Positions 35,731 through 43,633 of a stretch of 64,000 nt of DNA are shown piece after piece. The stretch's first letter is position 1. Each line of letters begins with the position of its first letter. Both the position numbers and the translations under genes were made by a program. This stretch comes from Sphingomonas sp. Leaf343 (GTDB lineage: Bacteria; Pseudomonadota; Alphaproteobacteria; Sphingomonadales; Sphingomonadaceae). The notes under the pieces are model-generated. The model was not told where the DNA came from, did not search any database, and saw only the letters and a program-made list of their open reading frames with translations. The DNA lies in NCBI RefSeq assembly GCF_001423765.1, contig NZ_LMPG01000001.1:378073-442072 (forward strand), in the 5' to 3' direction.

Positions 35731-36107
35731 CGATCCTCTATGCGTTCTGCGCCGCCGCGATCATGGGCGCGGCGCTGTACATGGTCCTGTCCCGCAATCT
35801 GGTCCGCATCCTGCTGGGGCTGGCCCTGTTGTCGACGGGCGTGAACGTGATGCTCTTCGTCGCGGGCGATTTCAGCAGCCGGCAGCCGCCGTTGATCCGC
35901 GCCGGCGAAAAGGCGCTGGGCGAGGCGGCCGATCCGCTGGCGCAGGCGCTGATCCTGACGGCGATCGTGATCGGGTTCGCGCTGACCGTGGTGCTGGCGA
36001 CGATCGTCGTCACCGGCTGGCGATCGTCCGGGTCGCTCGACGCACGCGATCTGGACGCGGCGGAGCAGCCGGACGATCCCGAGATCCGGGAGCCGCACGC
36101 TGACTGA
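35727..36107 (+). CDS. mrpC: Mrp Na+/H+ antiporter subunit C
   Basis: A 126-residue NuoK-like subunit with three membrane segments: YAFCAAAIMGAALYMVL, VRILLGLALLSTGVNVMLFV and QALILTAIVIGFALTVVL. The conserved ADPLAQALILTAIVIGFA block identifies it. A charged C-terminal tail follows. It is co-translated with mrpA (ATGA overlap), and its end overlaps the proposed mrpD start. Confidence 0.94.
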   Translation: MTILYAFCAAAIMGAALYMVLSRNLVRILLGLALLSTGVNVMLFVAGDFSSRQPPLIRAGEKALGEAADPLAQALILTAIVIGFALTVVLATIVVTGWRSSGSLDARDLDAAEQPDDPEIREPHAD

Positions 36108-37581
36108 CGCATGGCTCCTGTTCGCACCCGTCGGGGTGCCGATGCTGGGTGCGGGGATCGCCGCGCTGCTGCGTCGCCGCGCCGGCGTGGCGGAGGCGGT
36201 GTCGCTGACCGCGCACGGGATCGTGCTGGTCGGCGCGTTGCTGCTGTTCGGGCGCGCGACGCAGGACGGGCCGCTGGCGGTAACGGTGTTCGGCGGCTGG
36301 CCGGCGGGGATCGGCGTCGGCTTTTCCGCGCGGTTGCCGGGGGCGGCTCTGGTGCTGGTCGGCGCGCTGATCGCGTTCGCGGGCGCGGTGTTCGGGCATG
36401 CGGCGATCGGGCCACGACGGCGGCGAGCGGGGTATGACGCGCTGATGCTGGCGTTGCTGGCGGCGGTGAACGGCGCGTTCCTGACGACCGATCTGTTCAA
36501 CCTGTACGTCTGGTTCGAACTCGCGCTGCTCGCCGCGCTGGGGCTGGTGACGCTCGACCGGCGGCAGACGCAGATCGGCGGCGCGATCCGCTACGCCGCG
36601 TTCGGGATGCTGGGCGCGACGGCGATCCTCGCGGGCATCGCGATCCTGTACGGCGTGGCGGGGACGCTCGATCTGGCGACGCTGGCGCGATTGCTGGGCG
36701 GTCAGGCGCCCAGCGTCGCGACCGCGGCGGCGGCGGCATTGCTGCTCGGCGGGCTGGCGTTGAAATCCGGGCTGGTGCCGTTCCACGTCTGGCTGCCGTC
36801 CTCCTATGCCGCCGCGCCGCTTCCGGCGGCGGCGGTGTTCGCCGGGTTGCTGACCAAGATGGGCTTCTACGCGCTGCTCGTCGTCTTTGCAGGCGTTTTC
36901 GGGGTGGCGGGGGTGTCCGGCCCGGGCGCGACGTTCCTGACGCCGGCGCTGCGCGCGATCGCGGCGGCGACGATGCTGCTGTGCGCGCTGTCGGCCCTGG
37001 CGCAGACCGATATGCGACGGCTGATCGGCTATCACGTGGTCGCACAGGTCGGGTACATGGCGGCCGGGCTGTCGGTGGCGACGCCGGCCGGGGTCGAGGC
37101 GGCGGTATTCTACATGATCCATTCGATGATCGTGCAGGCGAACCTGTTCTTCGGGCTGGGCGCGATCCACCGTGCCACGGGAAGCTGGAACCTGCGTGGC
37201 ACGGGCGGGATGATCCGGTCCAACCCGCTGTTCGCGTTCCTGTTCGCGGTGCCGATGCTGTCGCTGGCGGGCATTCCGCCACTATCGGGATTCTGGGCGA
37301 AGTTGCTGGTGGTGCGCGGCGCGTTCGAGGGCGGGCAGGCGTGGCTGGCGGTGGCGGCGCTGGTCGCGGCGCTGCTGACGATCGTGTCGGTCGCGGGTCT
37401 ATGGTCGGAGGCGTGCTGGAAATCGCTGAAGGGGCGGCGGGTGCGGCGCGTGCCGTGGTCGATGCTGGCGGGGATGGCGATCCTGTCCGCCGCGACGCTG
37501 GCGATCGGCCTGCTGCCGGAGCGGGTCGCCATCGTCGCGAAGCTGTCGGCGGCGGCGCTGGCGCGGATGGGCGGGGCGTGA
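36100..37581 (+). CDS. mrpD: Mrp Na+/H+ antiporter subunit D
   Basis: A NuoN/M-like proton-translocating subunit of about 493 residues: FNLYVWFELALLAALGL, SGLVPFHVWLPSSYAAAP, KMGFYALLVVF and AGIPPLSGFWAKL. The start is unusual. A complete first membrane segment (AWLLFAPVGVPMLGAGIAALL) requires starting upstream of the first GTG (36130) or ATG (36136). The only near-cognate codon is CTG at 36100, which has GGGAG 7 bases upstream and overlaps the mrpC stop. I therefore propose a CTG start; the ATG or GTG would cut TM1. Confidence 0.9.
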   Translation: MTDAWLLFAPVGVPMLGAGIAALLRRRAGVAEAVSLTAHGIVLVGALLLFGRATQDGPLAVTVFGGWPAGIGVGFSARLPGAALVLVGALIAFAGAVFGHAAIGPRRRRAGYDALMLALLAAVNGAFLTTDLFNLYVWFELALLAALGLVTLDRRQTQIGGAIRYAAFGMLGATAILAGIAILYGVAGTLDLATLARLLGGQAPSVATAAAAALLLGGLALKSGLVPFHVWLPSSYAAAPLPAAAVFAGLLTKMGFYALLVVFAGVFGVAGVSGPGATFLTPALRAIAAATMLLCALSALAQTDMRRLIGYHVVAQVGYMAAGLSVATPAGVEAAVFYMIHSMIVQANLFFGLGAIHRATGSWNLRGTGGMIRSNPLFAFLFAVPMLSLAGIPPLSGFWAKLLVVRGAFEGGQAWLAVAALVAALLTIVSVAGLWSEACWKSLKGRRVRRVPWSMLAGMAILSAATLAIGLLPERVAIVAKLSAAALARMGGA

Positions 37582-37907
37582 TGCGAAAGGTCTTCGCCCT
37601 CATCGCGCTGCTCGTCAGCTTCGTCGTCGACCTGCTGCTATCGTCGTTCGCGGTCGCGCGGATCGTGCTGGCCCCGCGCATCCGCACGCATCCCGCGATC
37701 GTGGCGATGCCGGTGCGGGTGACGCAGCCCTGGGCGATCGCGCTGCTGGCGTGCTTCACCTCGCTGACGCCGGGATCGACATGCCTGCAAGTGTCGGAGG
37801 ATCGGCGGACACTGTATCTGCACCTGCTCGACGGGCGCGATCCGGAGGCGAGCATCGCGAAGTTCCGGCGCGTGTATGAGCGGCATCTGCTGGAGCTGGA
37901 GCGATGA
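37581..37907 (+). CDS. mrpE: Mrp Na+/H+ antiporter subunit E
   Basis: A 108-residue subunit with one or two N-terminal membrane segments (FALIALLVSFVVDLLLSSFAVA) and a soluble tail. The pattern PRIRTHPAIVAMPV, LLACFTSLTPGSTC and LYLHLLDGRDPEASIAKF is characteristic of MrpE. The ATG overlaps the mrpD stop as TGATG, and its end overlaps mrpF by four bases. Confidence 0.93.
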   Translation: MRKVFALIALLVSFVVDLLLSSFAVARIVLAPRIRTHPAIVAMPVRVTQPWAIALLACFTSLTPGSTCLQVSEDRRTLYLHLLDGRDPEASIAKFRRVYERHLLELER

Positions 37908-38173
37908 GCGATATCGTCGACTGGCTGGAACTGCCGCTGGTCGCCGCATTGGCGCTGGCCGGGTGGCGGATGGTGCGCGGGCCGAGCGCGGCGGACCGAT
38001 TCGTCGCGTTCGACATGCTGACGGCGGTGGCGGTCGGTTTCGCGGCGCTGACGGCGGTGGCGACCGGGCGGGCGGCGTTTCTCGACGTGGCGCTGGGGCT
38101 GGCGCTGGTCAATTTCGTCGCGACGGCGGCGTTCGCGCTGTTCCTCGAACGCAACGACGGAGCGGGGGAATGA
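37904..38173 (+). CDS. mrpF: Mrp Na+/H+ antiporter subunit F
   Basis: An 89-residue membrane subunit with three hydrophobic segments. It contains the family motif RGPSAADRFVAFD followed by MLTAVAVGFAAL and LDVALGLALVNFVATAAFA. It overlaps both mrpE and mrpG by ATGA, as expected for stoichiometric translation of the antiporter complex. Confidence 0.93.
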   Translation: MSDIVDWLELPLVAALALAGWRMVRGPSAADRFVAFDMLTAVAVGFAALTAVATGRAAFLDVALGLALVNFVATAAFALFLERNDGAGE

Positions 38174-38523
38174 TCGCCAAGCTGCTGATGGCGCTGGGCG
38201 TCCTGTTCCTGCTGATCGCGGCGATCGGCGTCATCCGCCTGCCCGACGCGCTGCAACGGATGCACAGCGCGACCAAGGCGGGGACGCTGGGCACCGCGCT
38301 GACCGTCGCGGGCGCGGTGGTGGCGTTGCGCGGCGAGGGAGCGGGCACGGGCGCGCTGGCGGTGCTGTTCCTGCTCGTCACGCTGCCGATCGGCGCGCAG
38401 TTGCTGGGGCGGGCGGCGTACCGATCTGGCACGACGCTGAAGGGGATCGAGCACGATGCGTTGGCGGACGATCGTGCGGGGTCGGACACGAGCAGCGTTG
38501 ACCGCGCCGACCGCGATATCTAG
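38170..38523 (+). CDS. mrpG: Mrp Na+/H+ antiporter subunit G
   Basis: A 117-residue subunit with three membrane segments (LMALGVLFLLIAAIGVI and others). The motif RLPDALQRMHSATKAGTLG is diagnostic of MrpG. The C-terminal ~30 residues are charged and variable. It is the last gene of the mrp operon. The next gene, a sugar transporter, begins 57 bases later with its own ribosome-binding site. Confidence 0.93.
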   Translation: MIAKLLMALGVLFLLIAAIGVIRLPDALQRMHSATKAGTLGTALTVAGAVVALRGEGAGTGALAVLFLLVTLPIGAQLLGRAAYRSGTTLKGIEHDALADDRAGSDTSSVDRADRDI

Positions 38524-38580
38524 TCAGACCATATGATGGGAGGCCGGCATCGGACCCCCGATCCGGAGAGAGACACCCGC

Positions 38581-39909
38581 ATGGCCATGGCACCCACGTC
38601 CCACGCTGCGACCACCGGCGCGACCGCCGCCGGGGGCGGCGACGGCAAAAGCTACCGTTCCGCCCTGACGCTGCTCGCCAGCCTGTTCTTCATGTGGGGC
38701 TTCATCACGGTCATCAACAACACGCTGCTGCCGCATCTGCGCAGCGTGTTCGACCTGGATTACACCCAGACGACGCTGATCGAATCGGTGTGGTTCATCG
38801 CGTACTTCTTCGCGTCGATCCCGTCGGCTAAGCTGATCGAGCGGATCGGGTACCAGAAATCGCTCGTCACCGGCCTGCTCGTCATGGCGGCGGGTGCGCT
38901 CGGCATGGTGCTGGCGGCCAGCATCCCGTCCTACGGCGTGACTTTGGTCATGCTGTTCGTGATCGCCAGCGGCATCACGCTGCTGCAGGTCGCCGCCAAT
39001 CCGTATGTCGCGGTCGTCGGCCCGCCGGAGACGGCGTCGTCGCGCCTCAATCTGGTGCAGGCGCTGAACTCGCTCGGCACGATGCTCGCGCCGTCGTTCG
39101 GTGCGTATCTGATCCTCGGCCGCTCGGTCGGCGGCACGGCGAAGGCGGACACCGTGCTGACCCCGGCGCAGCGGCTGGCCGACGCGCAGTCGGTGATCCT
39201 GCCCTATGTGCTGGTCGCGATCGTGCTGGTCGTGCTGGCGGTGGTCATCGCGCGCTTCCCGCTGCCGGCGATGGGATCGTCGACCAGCCGCGCCGCCAAG
39301 GCGGATCGCAAGAACCACTCGCTGTGGAAGCATCGCAACCTCGTCTTCGGCATTCCCGCGATCTTCATCTACCTGATCGCGGAGATCGGCGTCGCCAACC
39401 TGTTCGTGAACTTCGTCAGCCAGCCCAACATCGCCAACCTGACGCACGAGCAGGCGGGCAATTACCTGACCTTCCTGTGGGGCGGCATGATGGTCGGCCG
39501 CTTCGTCGGCTCCGCGATTATGCAGAAGGTGCGGGCGGAAACATTGCTGGCGGTGTTCGCAGTCGGCGCGTTCGTCGTCATGCTCGTGTCGGTGTTCACG
39601 ACCGGTCACGTGGCGATGTGGGCGCTGATCTCGGTCGGGCTGTTCCACTCGATCATGTTCCCGACGATCTTCACGCTCGGCATCAAGGGCCTGGGCCCGC
39701 TGACGGAAGAGGGCTCCGGCCTGCTCATCATGGCGATCGCCGGTGGCGCGCTGGTGGTCGTTCAGGGCAAGCTGGCCGACCTGTATGGCTTGCAGACCTC
39801 GTTCCTGCTGACCGCCGCGTGCGAACTGTATATCCTTTTTTACGCACTGTGGGGATCGAAGGCGACGCATGCGTTGCCGGACCAGCAGCCCGTAGAAGCC
39901 GCCGAATGA
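38581..39909 (+). CDS. FucP/GluP-type sugar MFS transporter
   Basis: A 442-residue inner-membrane sugar/proton symporter of the major facilitator superfamily. The start of the domain, LLASLFFMWGFITVINNTLL, and QVAANPYVAVVGP followed by NLVQALNSLGTMLAP are typical of the fucose / glucose-galactose permease group. It has 12 predicted membrane segments. A GGAGAGAG site precedes the ATG at 38581. The sugar is not determined; galactose, glucose, fucose or arabinose fit. It is followed by two pentose-pathway enzymes, so arabinose or galactose is a reasonable guess. Confidence 0.9.
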   Translation: MAMAPTSHAATTGATAAGGGDGKSYRSALTLLASLFFMWGFITVINNTLLPHLRSVFDLDYTQTTLIESVWFIAYFFASIPSAKLIERIGYQKSLVTGLLVMAAGALGMVLAASIPSYGVTLVMLFVIASGITLLQVAANPYVAVVGPPETASSRLNLVQALNSLGTMLAPSFGAYLILGRSVGGTAKADTVLTPAQRLADAQSVILPYVLVAIVLVVLAVVIARFPLPAMGSSTSRAAKADRKNHSLWKHRNLVFGIPAIFIYLIAEIGVANLFVNFVSQPNIANLTHEQAGNYLTFLWGGMMVGRFVGSAIMQKVRAETLLAVFAVGAFVVMLVSVFTTGHVAMWALISVGLFHSIMFPTIFTLGIKGLGPLTEEGSGLLIMAIAGGALVVVQGKLADLYGLQTSFLLTAACELYILFYALWGSKATHALPDQQPVEAAE

Positions 39910-39982
39910 GGGCGCCGCCCGGTTGCAGAATCGGGCGCGCTACCATATGTCGGACTAAATATCAGAACAGGCAGATGACGAC

Positions 39983-41536
39983 ATGGACGTGATGGACCGC
40001 ACGGGCTTTCGCTCGATCACCGCAGCCACCGGCGAACCCGCCGGCGAGCCGCTCGCGACGCACAGCGTGACGGATGTCGAGGCCGTCTGCGCCGCGGCGG
40101 AAGCGGCGTTCGACACGTACCGGTCGATCGACAACGAGGCGCGCGCCGCGTTTCTGGAGAAGATCGGCGAGGAGATCGTCGCGCTCGGCGATACGCTGAT
40201 CGAAACCGCCTGTCGCGAGAGCGGCCTGCCGCGTCCGCGGATCGAGGGCGAGCGCGGGCGGACCGTCGGCCAGCTCAAGCTGTTCGCCGGCGTCGTCCGT
40301 CGCGGCGGCTGGATGGGCCTGCGCATCGATCCGGCGATGCCCGATCGCGCGCCGCTGCCCCGCCCCGACCTGCGCCTGCGGATGATCCCGCTCGGCCCGG
40401 TGGCGGTGTTCGGCGCGTCGAACTTCCCGCTCGCCTTCTCGACCGCGGGCGGCGACACCGCCTCCGCTCTCGCCGCCGGCTGTCCGGTGGTGGTGAAGGG
40501 TCATCCCGCGCATCCGGCGACGGGCGAACTGGTCGCGTCCGCGATCCGCGCCGCCGTCAAGGCGTGCGGCCTGCCCGAGGGTGTGTTCGGTCACCTCGTC
40601 GGCCCCGGCAACGAGCTGGGTCAGGCGCTGGTGCAGGACCCGCGCATCACCGCGGTCGGCTTCACCGGGTCACGCGGCGGCGGGCTTGCGCTCGTCAAGC
40701 TGGCGCAGGCGCGTGAGGTGCCGATCCCCGTCTACGCCGAAATGTCGAGCATCAATCCCGTCGTGCTCTGCCCGGCCGCCCTGTCGGCGCGTGGCGCGGC
40801 GCTGGGAACCGCCTTCGTCGGATCGCTGACGATGGGCGCGGGTCAGTTTTGCACCAACCCCGGTCTGGTGCTGGCGGTCGACGGCGAGGGGCTGGACGCG
40901 TTCGTGTCCGCCGCCGCCGAGGCGCTGACGCAGGCCGAGCCGCAGACGATGCTGACCGGCGGTATCCACGCCGCGTACGAGCGCGGGGTCGAGGATCTGT
41001 CCAGCCACGACAAGGTCGAGACGGTCGCGCGCGGCAAGGTGGGCGAGGGCGTCGCCCGCGGTCAGGCCGCGTTCTTCCAGACCGACGCGCAGGCGTTCCT
41101 CGCGGATGCGGCGCTGGGGCATGAGGTGTTCGGCGCGTCGTCGGTGCTGGTCCGCTGTCGCGATGCCGACGAGCTCGCCGCCGTGCTGAAGGCGGCGGAG
41201 GGTCAGCTCACCGCGACGATCCACATGGACGAGGCGGACACCGATTTCGCGGCGAAGCTGGTGCCGGTGCTGGAGCGGAAGGCCGGTCGCATCCTCGCGA
41301 ACGGCTGGCCGACCGGTGTCGAGGTGGCGCACGCGATGGTGCATGGCGGGCCGTTCCCGGCGACCTCGGACGGGCGCACGACCTCGGTCGGCAGCCTGGC
41401 GATCGATCGCTTCCTGCGGCCGGTCAGCTACCAGAATCTGAGCGCGGCGTTGCTGCCGGCGGTGCTGCGCGACGGTGGCGCGGGCGATGCGCCGGTGTTG
41501 CTGGACGGGACGCTTGTGGCCGGCTCGGCCAGCTGA
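39983..41536 (+). CDS. alpha-ketoglutarate semialdehyde dehydrogenase
   Basis: An NAD(P)-dependent ALDH of 517 residues. Motifs are [48 protein letters not shown] and the catalytic Cys in [12 protein letters not shown]. This long-form ALDH group oxidises 2,5-dioxovalerate to 2-oxoglutarate, the last step of oxidative pentose and hexarate pathways. It is followed by an AraD1-type dehydratase, which supports that role. The ATG at 39983 is used here; another at 39992 is possible. The AraD1 gene lies 149 bases later across the repeat element. Confidence 0.9.
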   Translation: MDVMDRTGFRSITAATGEPAGEPLATHSVTDVEAVCAAAEAAFDTYRSIDNEARAAFLEKIGEEIVALGDTLIETACRESGLPRPRIEGERGRTVGQLKLFAGVVRRGGWMGLRIDPAMPDRAPLPRPDLRLRMIPLGPVAVFGASNFPLAFSTAGGDTASALAAGCPVVVKGHPAHPATGELVASAIRAAVKACGLPEGVFGHLVGPGNELGQALVQDPRITAVGFTGSRGGGLALVKLAQAREVPIPVYAEMSSINPVVLCPAALSARGAALGTAFVGSLTMGAGQFCTNPGLVLAVDGEGLDAFVSAAAEALTQAEPQTMLTGGIHAAYERGVEDLSSHDKVETVARGKVGEGVARGQAAFFQTDAQAFLADAALGHEVFGASSVLVRCRDADELAAVLKAAEGQLTATIHMDEADTDFAAKLVPVLERKAGRILANGWPTGVEVAHAMVHGGPFPATSDGRTTSVGSLAIDRFLRPVSYQNLSAALLPAVLRDGGAGDAPVLLDGTLVAGSAS

Positions 41537-41548
41537 GGGACCTTTAGT

Positions 41549-41654
41549 CCTCCCCTGCAAGGGGAGGTGGCAGCCCGCAGGGCTGACGGAGGGGTGACAC
41601 CGCCAGCGTCGACACCCCTCCGGCGCTTCGCGCCACCTCCCCTTGCAGGGGAGG
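41549..41654. repeat. palindromic repeat element, copy B
   Basis: This ~106-base element is the reverse complement of copy A at 32705-32811, with small differences. Its ends are CCTCCCCTGCAAGGGGAGG and CCTCCCCTTGCAGGGGAGG. Internal GGAGGGGTGACAC and ACACCCCTCC face each other around CGCCAGCGTCG. The two inner hairpins (AGCCCGCAGGGCT and GGCGCTTCGCGCC) are kept in swapped order. It separates the semialdehyde dehydrogenase from the AraD1 gene. Confidence 0.8.
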
Positions 41655-41685
41655 ATTGTGAATATAGACGACCAAGGAGAGAGAC

Positions 41686-42678
41686 ATGACCCTGCGCCTC
41701 TTGCAGCATCGCGGCGATGACGGTGCCCGGAGCGTGATCGTGGCGGACGACGCGGGTGCGTCGTTCGTGACCGGCGTCGACAGCGTACGCGCGCTGGCGG
41801 CGAAGGCGATCGCGGCGGGGACCGACCTCGCCGCGGCGATCGAGACGTGCGGGCGCGGCGATGCGGTGGATGTCGCCGCCGAGCTGGACGCGGGTCGCAT
41901 CCTTTCGCCGATCGATCACGACGATGCGGCGCATCTGGTGATGACGGGCACCGGCCTGACCCATCTCGGGTCCGCCGAGGGGCGCGACAAGATGCACCGC
42001 GCGGCGTCAGAGGCGGCGGTGCAGACCGACTCGATGCGGATGTTCCTCGAAGGCGTCGAGGGTGGCAAGCCCGCCGCGGGCCAGGTCGGGCAGCAGCCGG
42101 AGTGGTTCTACAAGGGCGACGGCACCGGACTGGTCGGGCCGGGCGAGGCGCTGACGATGCCATCCTTCGCTCAGGATGGCGGCGAGGAGCCGGAGCTGGC
42201 GGGCATCTATCTGATCGGCGAGGACGGCACGCCGTTCCGCATCGGCCTGTGCCTCGCCAACGAGTTCAGCGATCATGTGACCGAGCGGCACAATTACCTG
42301 TGGCTGGCGCATTCGAAGCTGCGTCAGGCGGCGCTCGGCCCCGAACTGCTCGTCGGCACGCCGCCGCAGCATATCGAGGGCAGCAGCCGTATCGTTCGCG
42401 ACGGTGCGACGCTCTGGGAGAAGCCGTTCCTGTCGGGCGAGGCGAACATGTCGCACAGCCTGTCGAATCTGGAGGCGCATCACTTCAAGTACGCGCTGTT
42501 CCGGCGGCCGGGCGACATTCACGTCCATTTCTTCGGCACCGCGACGTTGTCCTTCGCGGACGGCGTGACGACGCAGGAGGGCGACGTGTTCGAGATCGAG
42601 GCGGTGCCGTTCACGTTGCCGCTCCGCAATCCGCTGGCGCGTGCCGCGGAGCAGACGGTCAGCGTCCGGACGCTGTAA
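41686..42678 (+). CDS. AraD1/GguC-family dehydratase (FAH superfamily)
   Basis: A 330-residue member of the fumarylacetoacetate hydrolase superfamily, AraD1/GguC type. Motifs include TGTGLTHLGSAEGRDKMH, the metal-site region LANEFSDHVTERHNYL and HSLSNLEAHHFKYALF. Such enzymes dehydrate 2-keto-3-deoxy-L-arabonate (or D-xylonate) to alpha-ketoglutarate semialdehyde, the substrate of the preceding enzyme. AAGGAGAGAG precedes the ATG. The upper pathway (dehydrogenase, lactonase, sugar-acid dehydratase) is not in this window. Its last 20 bases overlap the convergent esterase. Confidence 0.87.
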   Translation: MTLRLLQHRGDDGARSVIVADDAGASFVTGVDSVRALAAKAIAAGTDLAAAIETCGRGDAVDVAAELDAGRILSPIDHDDAAHLVMTGTGLTHLGSAEGRDKMHRAASEAAVQTDSMRMFLEGVEGGKPAAGQVGQQPEWFYKGDGTGLVGPGEALTMPSFAQDGGEEPELAGIYLIGEDGTPFRIGLCLANEFSDHVTERHNYLWLAHSKLRQAALGPELLVGTPPQHIEGSSRIVRDGATLWEKPFLSGEANMSHSLSNLEAHHFKYALFRRPGDIHVHFFGTATLSFADGVTTQEGDVFEIEAVPFTLPLRNPLARAAEQTVSVRTL

Positions 42679-43528
42679 CCCGCGTCGCGAACGTCGCCAT
42701 GTCCGCCAGCACCGGCGCGCGGCGTCGGAAGGGGCGGGCGATGGCGGTCAACACCCCGGCATGGCCGATGCCGGGGTAGCGGACCCGCTCGACCGGGACG
42801 CCGGCGGCGGTGAGCTGCCGTGCCAGCGTATCGCTGTTCGACGGACGGACCAGCGTGTCGTCGTCGCCGGTGACGAGCAGCGCGGGCGGATCGCCCTCCG
42901 CGACATGCGCGCCGGGCTGGGTCGCCGGAAGGTCCGGCGTGTCGCCGAACGTGGCGCGCGTGACATCGCCGTCCAGCGGCAGGAAGTCATAGGGGCCGGC
43001 CAGACCGATCCAGCCGCGCACCGCCGCCCGGTCCCGACCCAGCCACCGCGGGTCGATCGCCAGCATCGTGGCATTGTACGCGCCCGCCGAATGGCCGGCG
43101 AGCACCAGTCGGTCCGGATCGCCGCCCAGCGCCGCGACATGGGCGCGGACCCAGCGCACCGCCGCCGCATTGTCCCGGAGGAAGGTTGGATAGCGGACAT
43201 CCGGCACCAGCCGGTAGTCGGGCACGACCACGACGAACCCGCGCGCCGCCAACGCCCGCCCGACGAAGCCATAGCCCGCCTTCGTGCCCGAGTTCCACGA
43301 TCCGCCATAGAAGAAGATCACTACCGGCAGCGGCGTCGCGGCTCCTGTCCGGCGGGGGGCATAGACGTCGAGCCGCTGGCGCGGTTCGCCGCCATAGGCG
43401 ACGTTGCGCGCGACCATGGCGACGCCGCCGTCCTTGGGCATCATCGCGTCGAAGATGCGCACCGGCGCGCAGGCCGCCGCCAGCCCGCCGAGTATCGCGC
43501 CGACCCACGGCGTCCGTCCGATCCGCAT
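42659..43528 (-). CDS. alpha/beta hydrolase esterase (lipoprotein)
   Basis: A 289-residue exported esterase. The N-terminus ends in a lipobox-like LGGLAAAC, so it is probably a lipoprotein. The hydrolase core has FFYGGSWNSGTK (the oxyanion HGGxW variant with Tyr), the nucleophile elbow AGHSAGAYNA, the acid near TGDDDTLV and the His in PGIGHAGV. It resembles the BD-FAE / carboxylesterase type often encoded with polysaccharide degradation, where it may remove acyl groups. The start at 43528 follows GGGAGGG; an ATG five codons earlier lacks it. Confidence 0.82.
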   Translation of the reverse strand: MRIGRTPWVGAILGGLAAACAPVRIFDAMMPKDGGVAMVARNVAYGGEPRQRLDVYAPRRTGAATPLPVVIFFYGGSWNSGTKAGYGFVGRALAARGFVVVVPDYRLVPDVRYPTFLRDNAAAVRWVRAHVAALGGDPDRLVLAGHSAGAYNATMLAIDPRWLGRDRAAVRGWIGLAGPYDFLPLDGDVTRATFGDTPDLPATQPGAHVAEGDPPALLVTGDDDTLVRPSNSDTLARQLTAAGVPVERVRYPGIGHAGVLTAIARPFRRRAPVLADMATFATRVTASGR

Positions 43529-43633
43529 CGCCCACCCTCCCATAACGTGATCGCCGCGCCACCGCCGGAACGCGGTTAGTATCCTGTTAACCGTGCAACA
43601 CTAGGCAAGGAACGTTACGAACGAGGGGATTGC

